DNA of 23,270 nt from CAYWFU01 sp964457585 (lineage in GTDB: Bacteria > JACRDZ01), in the NCBI GenBank assembly GCA_964457585.1, contig CAYWFU010000043.1, forward strand, positions 1 through 23,270, in the 5' to 3' direction. Every line of letters starts with the position of its first letter. Position 1 is the stretch's first letter. A program made the translations under genes and the position numbers. Of the stretch, positions 7,836 through 16,580 are shown piece by piece. The notes under the pieces were generated by a model. That model was not told where the DNA came from. It saw only the letters and a program-made list of their open reading frames with translations, and did not search any database.

Positions 7836-10800
7836 ATGAAAAAATATAAAAACTATTTTATTTATCCAGTAATATTTTTAATTGTATTCTTTGTTATGAA
7901 TTTATCAATTTTTGCCGCAGCAGGTGGGGCAGCAGATGATAGATGCAGTAAACAATATTTATTTGCCGCGGGTTTATATGAAAAAGGGAATTTTGAACTT
8001 GCTATAGAACAATTTCAACGATTTTTAACCGATTGTCCTCAGAATGAAGCTGCTGCTGAAGCACAATACTGGCTGGGTGAATCTTATTATAATTTAGAAA
8101 AATATCAAGAAGCAGTTAATGAATATGCAAAGACAGTAGCTAATTATCCTAAACAAAAAATAGCAAGTGAAGCTCAGTCAAGAATTGGGAATTGCTATTA
8201 TCTGCTTCAGAAATATCCTCAAGCAATAGAAGCTTATCAAAAAGTACTTGATAGCTATGCAGAAAGTGAAGAAGCGCAGAATGCCCTTTACTGGATGGCA
8301 TGGAGTCATTTTAAGAGCTCTGATTTTGAAAATGCTTCAAAAAATTATGGTAGATTTATAAAAAATTATCCTCAGAGCCAGCAGAATTTTGAAGCTTTGT
8401 TTATGCTGGGAGAATCATTTTTCAATATGCAAAAATTTGATGCGGCAATTGAGATTTATCAAAAAATAGTCGGGTTGCCGCAACCTCAGGAACCTTATAC
8501 TTTAAATTCTTATTATGGATTGGGCTGGTGTTATTATGGATTAAAAAAATTTGATGAATCAATAAATGCTTTTCGCAATATTATAGAAAAATATCCTCAA
8601 GCTGAACAAAGAATAGAAGCGCAGTATAAAATTGCTGAAAATTATTATTTAAAAGGCATATATGATAAGGCACTAGCAGAATTTAAAACTTTTGTTTCTT
8701 TGTATCCAAATAGCGATTTTGTAACAACTTCCAAATATTATATGGCAGAATGCTATTTCCAGCTTGAAAAATATGAGGATGCTTTAACTAATTATCAGGA
8801 TATTTTGCAGAATAGTCCAAATATTGATATAGCTGATAATTTACAATATAGCGTTGCATGGAGTTATTATAAATTAAATAATATAGAAAACGCTTTGAAA
8901 AATTTTAAAATTCTTGCTGAAAAATATCCAGAGAGTAAATATTTGCCGGATAGTTTATATCGCATAGGAGAAATAAATTATAATCAGGGTGATCTTCCAA
9001 ATGCAATTGAAAATTTTAAAAAATTTATACAAGCAGCTCCTAATAATCCAAATGTCAGTGATGCTTATTATTGGACAGGCTGGAGTTATTATCAACTGAA
9101 GGATTTTAACAATACAGTTGAAATTTTTGAAAAATTACGAAAAGATTTTCCGCAGAATACTCACATGAAAGAGATTGAATATCTACTTGCAGAAGCATAT
9201 TACAATTTAAATAAATTTAAAAATGCTGAAAATCTTTACAAAAAAATGATAGATAATCAGGATGCTACTCATATGGCAGATTCGATATATGGATTAAGCT
9301 GGGTTTATCATAAACAGGGACAGGAAGATAAAGCAATTGAGTTATATCAGGAATTAGTTGATAAATATCCAAATAGCAAATATGCGCGCGATTCATATCT
9401 TAAACTTGGAGAACACTTCTACAAATCGCAAAATTATGAAAAAGCGATTGAATCTTTTAAAAAAATTACTAATGACGCATCTCAATTCACAGTGAAAGTA
9501 AAAATTTTAGATTCAACCCAATCTTTACCTAATAAACCAGTATATACTGAAGTGGAGCAGATTAATCCTCAGATTCCATTTGCACAGGTTTTAATCGCTG
9601 AATCTTATTATAATTTAAAGGATTATCCTTCTGCCATACGTGAATATAAATATTTCATTGAAAAATTTCCAAATGATGAAAAAATCGTAAAAGTTTATAA
9701 AACACTGGCATGGATTCATATTCAGGAGAAAGATTCCAATTCAGCTATATTTGCTTATAAAGAAATGTTAAAAAGAAACCTGGCCCCGGAATTAGATAAT
9801 GAAGTTCATTATCAGCTTGCTGAAGCATTTTACTCATTAAAGCTTTACGATAGCTCTATTTATGAATATGAACGTGTTAAAGGAGGAGAATTTGCTGATG
9901 ACGCTCTTTATGGCAGTGCATGGTCAAATTTAAAGAAAAAGGATTACCGCGCATCAATATCGGATTTTCAGGATTTGTTAAGCAAATTTCCTGATACACC
10001 ACATGCGGCAGAAGCGCAATTCAGAATGGGAGAAGTGTATTATCTTCTAAATCAATATGATTCAGCATATAATAGTTATGAAAAAAATTTATCAAAACAT
10101 CCTAAGAATGAATTTTCTGATGATGCTCTCTACTGGATGGGGTGGACTGGACTTAAAGGCAATAATTTTAATCAAGCGCTCAAATCTTTTTCAGAATTAG
10201 TGGAAAAATATCCCAAAAGTGAATTTTTGGAGGATGCTTATTTCAGAATTGCTTTTTCTTATATGAGCTTGAAGCAGTATGATAAAGCTATTGAAAAATT
10301 CAAAGAATTTTTAAACAATTATCCGCAGAGTAAATTATCTGAAGATGCTATTTATGGACTTTCACAATCATATCAGGAAAAAGGAGATTTAACTAAAGTT
10401 GATGATGAACTTTCAAGTTTGCTTGGCAAAGATTTTGATGAAAATGCTAAAATACAAATTGAATATATAATGGGTATAAATGCTTTTAATCGTGAAGATT
10501 ATGCAAAGTGCATTGAAATTTATGAAAAATTTATCAGTAAAAATTCAACTCATGCTAAAGCAAAACAGGTATTATTTAAATTGGCTCAAGCATATTTCAA
10601 CCAGAAAAATTATGATAAAGCAATTGAAAAATTCACAGAATATCGTTCAAAGTTTCCAGGCGGTGAAGATTATGAAAATACAATATATTGGACTGGACTG
10701 GCATATGTACAGCTTAAGAAAAATGATAAAGCTCGCGAAGAATGGGAAAATATTATTACAAACCCGGATAGTAAATTAAAACCGGATGTGGAATATCAAA

Positions 10801-11807
10801 TAGGTGAAATGCTTTATATTGAAGGAAAATTTGAAGAAGCCCGTAATAAATATAGTGATATTATAGAAAGATATCCTCATACCAAACCTTTTGATGCGGC
10901 AAAATATAGTATAGGCTGGAGTTATATTCAGCTTAAAAATAATGCTTCTGCAATTGAAAGTTTCAGAGATGTTGTGGCTAACTATCCGGAAAGTGAATAT
11001 TGGACATTATCATTTTATAAATTGATAGAATTGGATTTTGATGAAAAAAGATATGAAGACTTAACCGGGATATATGAAAAATATAATGCAAAACTGAATA
11101 AAGATGAAACATTTTATAATGCTATATACCGCATAGGAATGAGTTATAATCATCTTAAAAAGAATAAAGAAGCGATTTCTGTTTATGAACTTATTATTGC
11201 ATCTCAGTTTGAAAATTTAAAATCACGCGCTTTGCTTGCACAGGGTAATCTTTATATTGAAGACAGCAATTGGGCTGAAGCTCGTGATAAATTCAGTAAG
11301 ATAGTACAAAATTATTCTACTCTGCCTCAATATGAAGAAGCGCGATATAATTTAGCGGTTACATATATTAAAGAAAATAAATTTAATGAGGCGATTAAAG
11401 AATTACAGCCATTAATAGATAAAAAAGGTGATTATGCTGATGATGCATATTTTTTAACCGGAACAGCTTATTATCAAAATAAAGATAATACAAATTCCGC
11501 AGCAAGTTTTCGTAAATTAATAGAAGAACTTTCAAATAGTCCATTTGTTGGTGAGGCGCAATTTAGAATTGGAGAAGCTTTACTTGCAGATAAGAAAAAT
11601 AAAGATGCAGAAGTTGAATATTTAAAGATGGACATTCTTTATAGCACTTCTGAATATGCTGATGACGCGTTATTCAGATTGGGTGAAATATATGAATTGG
11701 ATAATAAACCAGATAAAGCCCGTGAAGCATATAAAACTTTATTATCAAAATATCCTAATAGTGAGTTAGCGGAAGATACAAAGTCTAAATTGAAAAAATT
11801 AGAATAG
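7836..11807 (+). CDS. Giant periplasmic TPR protein, CpoB/YbgF-type repeats
   Basis: The 1323-residue product starts with a signal peptide (KKYKNYF, then a hydrophobic stretch to about residue 25, likely cut near SIFA-AAGG). From about residue 34 to the end I count some 34 TPR units of 34-38 residues with the pattern A-x-YWLGESYYNLxKYxEAIxxFxxFLxxYPxS, the style of the TolA-binding protein CpoB (YbgF) and of BamD. An insertion of about 25 residues interrupts unit 14. Units often alternate between a type with Glu (LGESYY) and a type with Trp (GWSYY) at the same place. The ATG is preceded by AAGGAAAAGGG at 7817-7827. TPR solenoids are protein-interaction scaffolds; its position after the TonB/TolA-like gene suggests a periplasmic partner of that complex. 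The specific role is inferred. Confidence 0.88.
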   Translation: MKKYKNYFIYPVIFLIVFFVMNLSIFAAAGGAADDRCSKQYLFAAGLYEKGNFELAIEQFQRFLTDCPQNEAAAEAQYWLGESYYNLEKYQEAVNEYAKTVANYPKQKIASEAQSRIGNCYYLLQKYPQAIEAYQKVLDSYAESEEAQNALYWMAWSHFKSSDFENASKNYGRFIKNYPQSQQNFEALFMLGESFFNMQKFDAAIEIYQKIVGLPQPQEPYTLNSYYGLGWCYYGLKKFDESINAFRNIIEKYPQAEQRIEAQYKIAENYYLKGIYDKALAEFKTFVSLYPNSDFVTTSKYYMAECYFQLEKYEDALTNYQDILQNSPNIDIADNLQYSVAWSYYKLNNIENALKNFKILAEKYPESKYLPDSLYRIGEINYNQGDLPNAIENFKKFIQAAPNNPNVSDAYYWTGWSYYQLKDFNNTVEIFEKLRKDFPQNTHMKEIEYLLAEAYYNLNKFKNAENLYKKMIDNQDATHMADSIYGLSWVYHKQGQEDKAIELYQELVDKYPNSKYARDSYLKLGEHFYKSQNYEKAIESFKKITNDASQFTVKVKILDSTQSLPNKPVYTEVEQINPQIPFAQVLIAESYYNLKDYPSAIREYKYFIEKFPNDEKIVKVYKTLAWIHIQEKDSNSAIFAYKEMLKRNLAPELDNEVHYQLAEAFYSLKLYDSSIYEYERVKGGEFADDALYGSAWSNLKKKDYRASISDFQDLLSKFPDTPHAAEAQFRMGEVYYLLNQYDSAYNSYEKNLSKHPKNEFSDDALYWMGWTGLKGNNFNQALKSFSELVEKYPKSEFLEDAYFRIAFSYMSLKQYDKAIEKFKEFLNNYPQSKLSEDAIYGLSQSYQEKGDLTKVDDELSSLLGKDFDENAKIQIEYIMGINAFNREDYAKCIEIYEKFISKNSTHAKAKQVLFKLAQAYFNQKNYDKAIEKFTEYRSKFPGGEDYENTIYWTGLAYVQLKKNDKAREEWENIITNPDSKLKPDVEYQIGEMLYIEGKFEEARNKYSDIIERYPHTKPFDAAKYSIGWSYIQLKNNASAIESFRDVVANYPESEYWTLSFYKLIELDFDEKRYEDLTGIYEKYNAKLNKDETFYNAIYRIGMSYNHLKKNKEAISVYELIIASQFENLKSRALLAQGNLYIEDSNWAEARDKFSKIVQNYSTLPQYEEARYNLAVTYIKENKFNEAIKELQPLIDKKGDYADDAYFLTGTAYYQNKDNTNSAASFRKLIEELSNSPFVGEAQFRIGEALLADKKNKDAEVEYLKMDILYSTSEYADDALFRLGEIYELDNKPDKAREAYKTLLSKYPNSELAEDTKSKLKKLE

Positions 11808-11819
11808 AGATGGTATGAT

Positions 11820-11879
11820 AGTGTCAGAGAGGGTGGTAGAGACGCAAAATTTTGCGTCTCTACCACCCTCTCTGACACT
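11820..11879. repeat. 60-bp perfect palindrome containing 28-bp palindromic repeat, copy 3
   Basis: All 30 bases of the left half pair exactly with the right half. The centre (11836-11863) is the 28-bp repeat; 16 further bases on each side (AGTGTCAGAGAGGGTG and its complement) extend the symmetry. It fills most of the gap between the two TPR genes and ends about 9 bases before the ribosome-binding site of the lipoprotein gene, so as RNA it would form a very stable hairpin. There is no T run after it. Confidence 0.95.
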
Positions 11880-11896
11880 TATACATAAGGAGTATT

Positions 11897-12961
11897 ATGA
11901 AATTTAAATATTTTTTTACTCATCACTCATTGCTCATTGCTCATTGCTTTTTCTTATTTTTTAGCATGTTTTTATTAATTGGATGTGGAAGTAATGAAAA
12001 ATTAAAACAAGCTATAAAACTTATTGATGAAAAAAAATTTATTGAAGCTGTCCCGCTATTAGAAGAATTTATACAGAGCAAACCAAAGAACGCTGATGCA
12101 CATTATTATTTGGGAGTTGCCTATACGCATGATACCAAGCATGATTATATAGATGCATCAGAAGAATTTAAAAAAGCAATTATCATTAAACCTGATTATG
12201 CAGAAGCTCATTATCAATTGGGAATGGCTTATTATGAAGGTGGAATAGGCAGTCTTGACGATGCTATTGGCGAATTTGAGAAAGCTTTATTAATTAATCC
12301 TCAATATGCGCAAGCAACAAACAGTCTGGGACTAGCTTATTATGACAAAGGTTTAGAGGATGAAGCTATTGCAGAATGGGAAAAGACAATACGGATTGAT
12401 AATACTTTTTATCTTGCGTTTAATAATCTTGGATGGTTGTATTATAATAATAAACAATATCAAAAATCTATTGATCAGTATAAAAAAGCGATTAAAATCC
12501 ATCCAAATGATGCTGTTGCTTTTTATAATTTAGGATTGGTATATAATGATTTAAAACAGTTTGACAGCGCAATTACTAATTATGAAAGAGTTGTAAAACT
12601 TACACCAAATAATCCAAATGCATTTTTTATTCTCGGAGATGCATATTTTAATAGGGGAATGAATCCAGAAGCAATAAATGCGTACAAAAAGGTTATAGAA
12701 ATAAATCCATTTGATGCTGAAGCGCATTTCTCATTAGGTAAAGCCAATGAAAAAGCAGGATGGTTAAAAGATGCTATTGATGAATATAAAAAAGCTATTG
12801 AAGTTGACCCCAATTATGCAGAAGTACATTATCAGCTAGCAGTTACATATCATCATAATGGAAGAATTTCCGAAGCAATTGATGAATTAAAAAGTGCTAT
12901 AGCACTAGCTCCTGATTATACTGAAGCAAAAAATTTACTGCGTAAAATTACACAGCGATAA
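11897..12961 (+). CDS. TPR repeat lipoprotein
   Basis: The 354-residue protein has a lipoprotein signal peptide: a hydrophobic stretch ending in LLIGC with the lipidated Cys at residue 30, followed by SNEK. Nine TPR units follow (from about residue 35), of the classic form AEAHYQLGMAYYxxGxxxDAIxEFEKALxINPxY, ending in a short capping helix. The ATG has AAGGAG just upstream (11887-11892). The protein is probably anchored in the outer or inner membrane on the periplasmic side and scaffolds protein contacts. It follows the giant TPR gene on the same strand with only a palindrome between, so the two are likely partners. The coding sequence of the signal peptide includes tandem TCATTGC heptamers (11927-11947). 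It converges with the radical SAM gene, the stops being 7 bases apart. Confidence 0.87.
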   Translation: MKFKYFFTHHSLLIAHCFFLFFSMFLLIGCGSNEKLKQAIKLIDEKKFIEAVPLLEEFIQSKPKNADAHYYLGVAYTHDTKHDYIDASEEFKKAIIIKPDYAEAHYQLGMAYYEGGIGSLDDAIGEFEKALLINPQYAQATNSLGLAYYDKGLEDEAIAEWEKTIRIDNTFYLAFNNLGWLYYNNKQYQKSIDQYKKAIKIHPNDAVAFYNLGLVYNDLKQFDSAITNYERVVKLTPNNPNAFFILGDAYFNRGMNPEAINAYKKVIEINPFDAEAHFSLGKANEKAGWLKDAIDEYKKAIEVDPNYAEVHYQLAVTYHHNGRISEAIDELKSAIALAPDYTEAKNLLRKITQR

Positions 12962-12968
12962 ATGTTCT

Positions 12969-14336
12969 TCATTTCCCTTTCAAAATAAAATGAATAAATC
13001 CGGAAATATAAGATGGAAGCTTGAAGTAAAAATCTTTTATTCTTAAAATATTAAAAATAAAGGTTGGTCTAAAATAAAATTCTCTATATGCCTTGTTTAC
13101 ATATTTGGCAATTACTTCCCCTTTTAAATGAGGATAATCAAAATATCCTGACTGATTGAATTGGCTATAATCTTCCCAATTTTTTATTTTGATTGTATTT
13201 AGTTCTTTCACTTTATTATAAAGTCTTGTACCGGGAAAAGGTGTAGCCATTGAAAATTGGGCAAAAGTAGGATTAATTTTTTTAGCGAAATTTATACTTT
13301 CCTGCAATGTTTTTTCTGTATCAAGAAAATTCCCCATAACAAAAAAAGTAATTGTTTGAATTTTGAATTTTTTTAAAATTCTCATAGCTGATTCTATATC
13401 AGTTAATTTAATATTTTTACCAATATCATTAAGAACTTCCTGATCCCCGGATTCAACACCAATGGCTGTTCTATAAAGTCCTGATTCCTTAAGTTTTAAA
13501 ACTAAATCTTCATTTATAAAATCTGCACGCATACCATTGGGTAATGACCATGGTAATTTAAGATTTTTTTCTATGATAATATCTGCTAATTTTATACATC
13601 GCTTTATATCCAAATTAAAACAATCATCTTGAATTGCAAGTTCTTTTATTTTGAACTCCTTTATTAAATATTCCCATTCATCCGCAATATTTTCTGCTGA
13701 TCTTGCTCTCCATTTTCTACTGAAAGTTCCTTTATAGCAAAAAGAACAATTATATGGACAGCCTCTCGAAGTAATTATATTTACTACCGGTTTTCTCCAG
13801 CCAATTAATGGCTGTGGATGTGAATAAGCTTTTATATTTTTAAATAAATGATATGAAGGGAAAGGCAGTTCGTCTAAATTTTCTATAAATTCATTTTGTT
13901 CATTGTGTATTATTTCCTTATTTTTTTTATAAGATAGCCCTTTTATTTCATCAAATTTTTCATCTCCAGATTCGATAGTTTTAACAAGTTTCAAAAATGG
14001 ATATTCCCCTTCACCTCTTATAACAAAATTGATATTTTCTTCTTTTAAGCTTTCATCTGGAAGACATGTAGGATGAGGACCTCCTAAAACTATAAAATTA
14101 TTATTCTTTTTTAAATAACGTGATAAATTGAAAGCTTCATAGATTAACGGAGTGGTAACAGTAATACCATAAATATCCGCGTCCGGGATAACTTCATCAG
14201 GATTTAAATTTAGATCAACAATTTTGACATTATAACCATTTTTCTCTAGAACAGCAGCTATATAAGCAATCCCAAGAGGAATAGTAGCGCTTTTTATCCA
14301 TATTTTAGGTTTTGGATTAATTAATACGATTTTCAT
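12969..14336 (-). CDS. B12-binding domain radical SAM protein
   Basis: The 455-residue protein has the two-domain layout of cobalamin-dependent radical SAM enzymes. Residues 1 to about 140 form a B12-binding-like Rossmann domain (MKIVLINPKP, VLGGPHPTCLP, VIRGEGEYPF). The radical SAM domain follows, with TSRGCPYNCSFC giving the 4Fe-4S ligands Cys193, Cys197 and Cys200, and later GVESGDQEVL. Members of this class methylate unreactive carbons or carry out rearrangements in lipid, cofactor or natural-product synthesis; the substrate cannot be read from the sequence and no pathway genes adjoin it. The ATG has no clear Shine-Dalgarno sequence: upstream is only AT-rich DNA, so a leaderless or very weak start is possible. 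Confidence 0.9.
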   Translation of the reverse strand: MKIVLINPKPKIWIKSATIPLGIAYIAAVLEKNGYNVKIVDLNLNPDEVIPDADIYGITVTTPLIYEAFNLSRYLKKNNNFIVLGGPHPTCLPDESLKEENINFVIRGEGEYPFLKLVKTIESGDEKFDEIKGLSYKKNKEIIHNEQNEFIENLDELPFPSYHLFKNIKAYSHPQPLIGWRKPVVNIITSRGCPYNCSFCYKGTFSRKWRARSAENIADEWEYLIKEFKIKELAIQDDCFNLDIKRCIKLADIIIEKNLKLPWSLPNGMRADFINEDLVLKLKESGLYRTAIGVESGDQEVLNDIGKNIKLTDIESAMRILKKFKIQTITFFVMGNFLDTEKTLQESINFAKKINPTFAQFSMATPFPGTRLYNKVKELNTIKIKNWEDYSQFNQSGYFDYPHLKGEVIAKYVNKAYREFYFRPTFIFNILRIKDFYFKLPSYISGFIHFILKGK

Positions 14337-14474
14337 TATTTATCATATTATATAAATATTATAAAAAATTCAAGTTTTTTTGCTTTATATTTTTATTTCA
14401 TTAAAGTTTTCAATTTTTTCTATTGATAATTATATAGATACATAAAGTAAACTTTTTGATATATTTACCGAAAA

Positions 14475-14480
14475 TATAAT
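14475..14480 (+). promoter_or_regulatory. Possible -10 element upstream of acs
   Basis: TATAAT lies about 105 bases before the acs ATG in the divergent region 14337-14583. The TTGATA at 14456-14461 is too close (13 bases) for this hexamer but is 18 bases from the overlapping TATATT at 14480-14485, so the exact promoter is uncertain. Confidence 0.3.
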
Positions 14481-14530
14481 ATATTTATAGTAGGCATAAA
14501 TATCATAGGAAACAGATGATAACAAGTAAT

Positions 14531-14558
14531 GTAGAGACGCAAAATTTTGCGTCTCTAC
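14531..14558. repeat. 28-bp palindromic repeat, copy 4, in the acs leader
   Basis: Perfect copy of the palindrome. The flanks extend the symmetry: AACAAGTA on the left pairs with TACTTGTT on the right if a few bases are bulged out. It ends 10 bases before TCATAGGAGA (14569-14578), the ribosome-binding site of acs. A second, similar site (TCATAGGAAACAG, then ATG at 14516) lies just before the palindrome, as if a leader had been split or duplicated. Confidence 0.92.
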
Positions 14559-14583
14559 TTGTTTCTTTTCATAGGAGAAAAAA

Positions 14584-16557
14584 ATGTCAGAAGAGAAAGC
14601 AGAAAATAATAATTTTAAAGAACAAAAAATTTTTTATCCTTCCAGAGAATTTCAGGAAAATTCACATATTAAAAGTGCATCTGAATATGAAAAACTTTAT
14701 AAGGAATCTATTGAAGAACCGGAAAAATTCTGGGCACGATTTGCAGATGGAATAACATGGTTTCGCAAATGGGATAAAGTTATGGATATTAATTTCAATA
14801 CCGATGAAGTTAGTATTAAATGGTTTACAAATGCAAAGTTGAATGTTTCCTATAATTGCCTTGATAGACACTTGAAAACTTCTCGTAAAAATAAAGCTGC
14901 GATAATCTGGGAAGGGGAATCAGGTGAAAATGTAATTTATACTTATCAGGAATTGCATAGATTAGTATGCAGATTTGCCAATCTTCTTAAAAAGAAAGGT
15001 GTTAAAAAAGGAGACCGTGTAGCATTTTATCTTCCTATGATTCCGGAACTTGCAATAGGTATGCTTGCCTGTACAAGAATAGGAGCGTTGCATAGCGTTG
15101 TTTTTGGCGGATTTAGCGCCAATTCACTTAAAGACAGAATCAATGATTGTCAGGCAAAAATACTTGTTACAGCAGATGGCGGATTTAGAAGCGGAAAAGT
15201 AATTCAATTAAAGCAAAACGCTGATACAGCAATGAATGAATCTCCATCAATACAAACTTGTCTGGTAGTCAGAAGGACGCATATACATGTAGATATGCAA
15301 AAAGGACGCGATTTTTTTCTTGATGAAGAGCTGCATTCTGCTGATATTTCAAATTACTGTGAACCGGAACAAAATGATGCTGAAGATCCGTTGTTTATTC
15401 TCTATACAAGCGGCAGTACAGGTAAGCCAAAGGGGCTTCTTCATACTACAGCTGGATATTTAGTTTATGCATATACCACTTTTAAATATATTTTTGATTA
15501 TCATGAGGAAGATACTTATTGGTGTACAGCAGATATTGGATGGATTACAGGACATTCATATATATTATATGGACCTCTTTCAAATGGTGCTACAAGTATA
15601 ATGTTTGAAGGAGTGCCAAACTATCCGGCTCCTGATAGATATTGGGAAGTTATAGAAAAATATAAAGTTAATATATTTTATACTGCACCAACCGCAGTAC
15701 GAGCTTTAGCAAGAGAGGGAGAAGAATGGACAAAAAAAAGAGATTTGAGCAGTTTAAGATTATTAGGTTCTGTTGGTGAACCCATAAATCCGGAAGCATG
15801 GCTCTGGTATTATAAAAATATAGGTAATAAGAAATGTCCAATTGTAGATACATGGTGGCAAACAGAGACAGGAGGTATTTTATTATGTTCCATTCCGGGT
15901 GCTCTTTATCAGAAACCCGGATTTGCAGGTAAACCTTTTTTTGGAGTTAACCCCGGTATTGTTAAAACTGATAGTAAAGAAGCTCAGATTAATGAAGATG
16001 GAATTCTTATAATTAAAACTCTTTGGCCTGGTATAGCAAGAACTATTTTTGGCAATCATAAACGATATATTGAAACTTATTTCCCTGATAATTTAAAATA
16101 TTATTTTACTGGTGATGGGGCAAAAGTCGATCAGGATGGAGATTACCGTATTTTCGGTAGAATTGATGATATTATTAAAGTTTCAGGACACAGGCTTGGA
16201 ACAGCAGAAATAGAAAGTGCGCTTGTTGCAAATAAAAATGTAGCTGAAGCAGCAGTTGTTGGATTCCCTCATGAAATTAAAGGAGAGGGGATATATGCTT
16301 TTGTAATATTAAAAATTAATGTAGAAAAAACATCTGAGCTGGAAAAAGAATTAATTATGCAGGTAAGAAAGGAAATTGGCCCTATTGCAACTCCGGATAA
16401 AATTCAATTTACAGATGGTCTCCCAAAAACAAGAAGCGGTAAAATAATGAGAAGGATTTTAAGAAAAATTGTTGAGGGAAAAACTAATGAAATTGGAGAT
16501 ACTTCAACATTGGCGGATCCAACTGTAATTGAAAAATTGATTGAAGGTAAGAAATAA
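14584..16557 (+). CDS. acs: Acetyl-CoA synthetase (AMP-forming)
   Basis: Acs converts acetate, ATP and CoA to acetyl-CoA through an acetyl-AMP intermediate. The 657-residue length is typical. The ANL-superfamily motifs are present: YTSGSTGKPKG (residues 274-284), DTWWQTETGG in the acyl-pocket region, YFTGDGAKVDQDGDYRIFGRIDD at the domain hinge, and PKTRSGKIMRR near the C-terminus, whose Lys620 corresponds to the catalytic lysine regulated by acetylation in other bacteria. The N-terminal region (EKLYKESIEEPEKFWA) and VVFGGFSA also match acs. GGAG at 14574-14577 precedes the ATG by 6 bases. The gene is followed by a small ORF 23 bases downstream that is probably co-transcribed. Confidence 0.97.
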   Translation: MSEEKAENNNFKEQKIFYPSREFQENSHIKSASEYEKLYKESIEEPEKFWARFADGITWFRKWDKVMDINFNTDEVSIKWFTNAKLNVSYNCLDRHLKTSRKNKAAIIWEGESGENVIYTYQELHRLVCRFANLLKKKGVKKGDRVAFYLPMIPELAIGMLACTRIGALHSVVFGGFSANSLKDRINDCQAKILVTADGGFRSGKVIQLKQNADTAMNESPSIQTCLVVRRTHIHVDMQKGRDFFLDEELHSADISNYCEPEQNDAEDPLFILYTSGSTGKPKGLLHTTAGYLVYAYTTFKYIFDYHEEDTYWCTADIGWITGHSYILYGPLSNGATSIMFEGVPNYPAPDRYWEVIEKYKVNIFYTAPTAVRALAREGEEWTKKRDLSSLRLLGSVGEPINPEAWLWYYKNIGNKKCPIVDTWWQTETGGILLCSIPGALYQKPGFAGKPFFGVNPGIVKTDSKEAQINEDGILIIKTLWPGIARTIFGNHKRYIETYFPDNLKYYFTGDGAKVDQDGDYRIFGRIDDIIKVSGHRLGTAEIESALVANKNVAEAAVVGFPHEIKGEGIYAFVILKINVEKTSELEKELIMQVRKEIGPIATPDKIQFTDGLPKTRSGKIMRRILRKIVEGKTNEIGDTSTLADPTVIEKLIEGKK

Positions 16558-16580
16558 TTAAATTATGATGGAGGTTTAAA

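Noticed and set aside
11639..11878. 79-codon minus-strand ORF containing VETQNFAS
   Set aside because: VETQNFAS is just the translation of the 28-bp palindrome, and the rest is antisense to the giant TPR gene. The same peptide appears in the chance ORF at 14516-14755.
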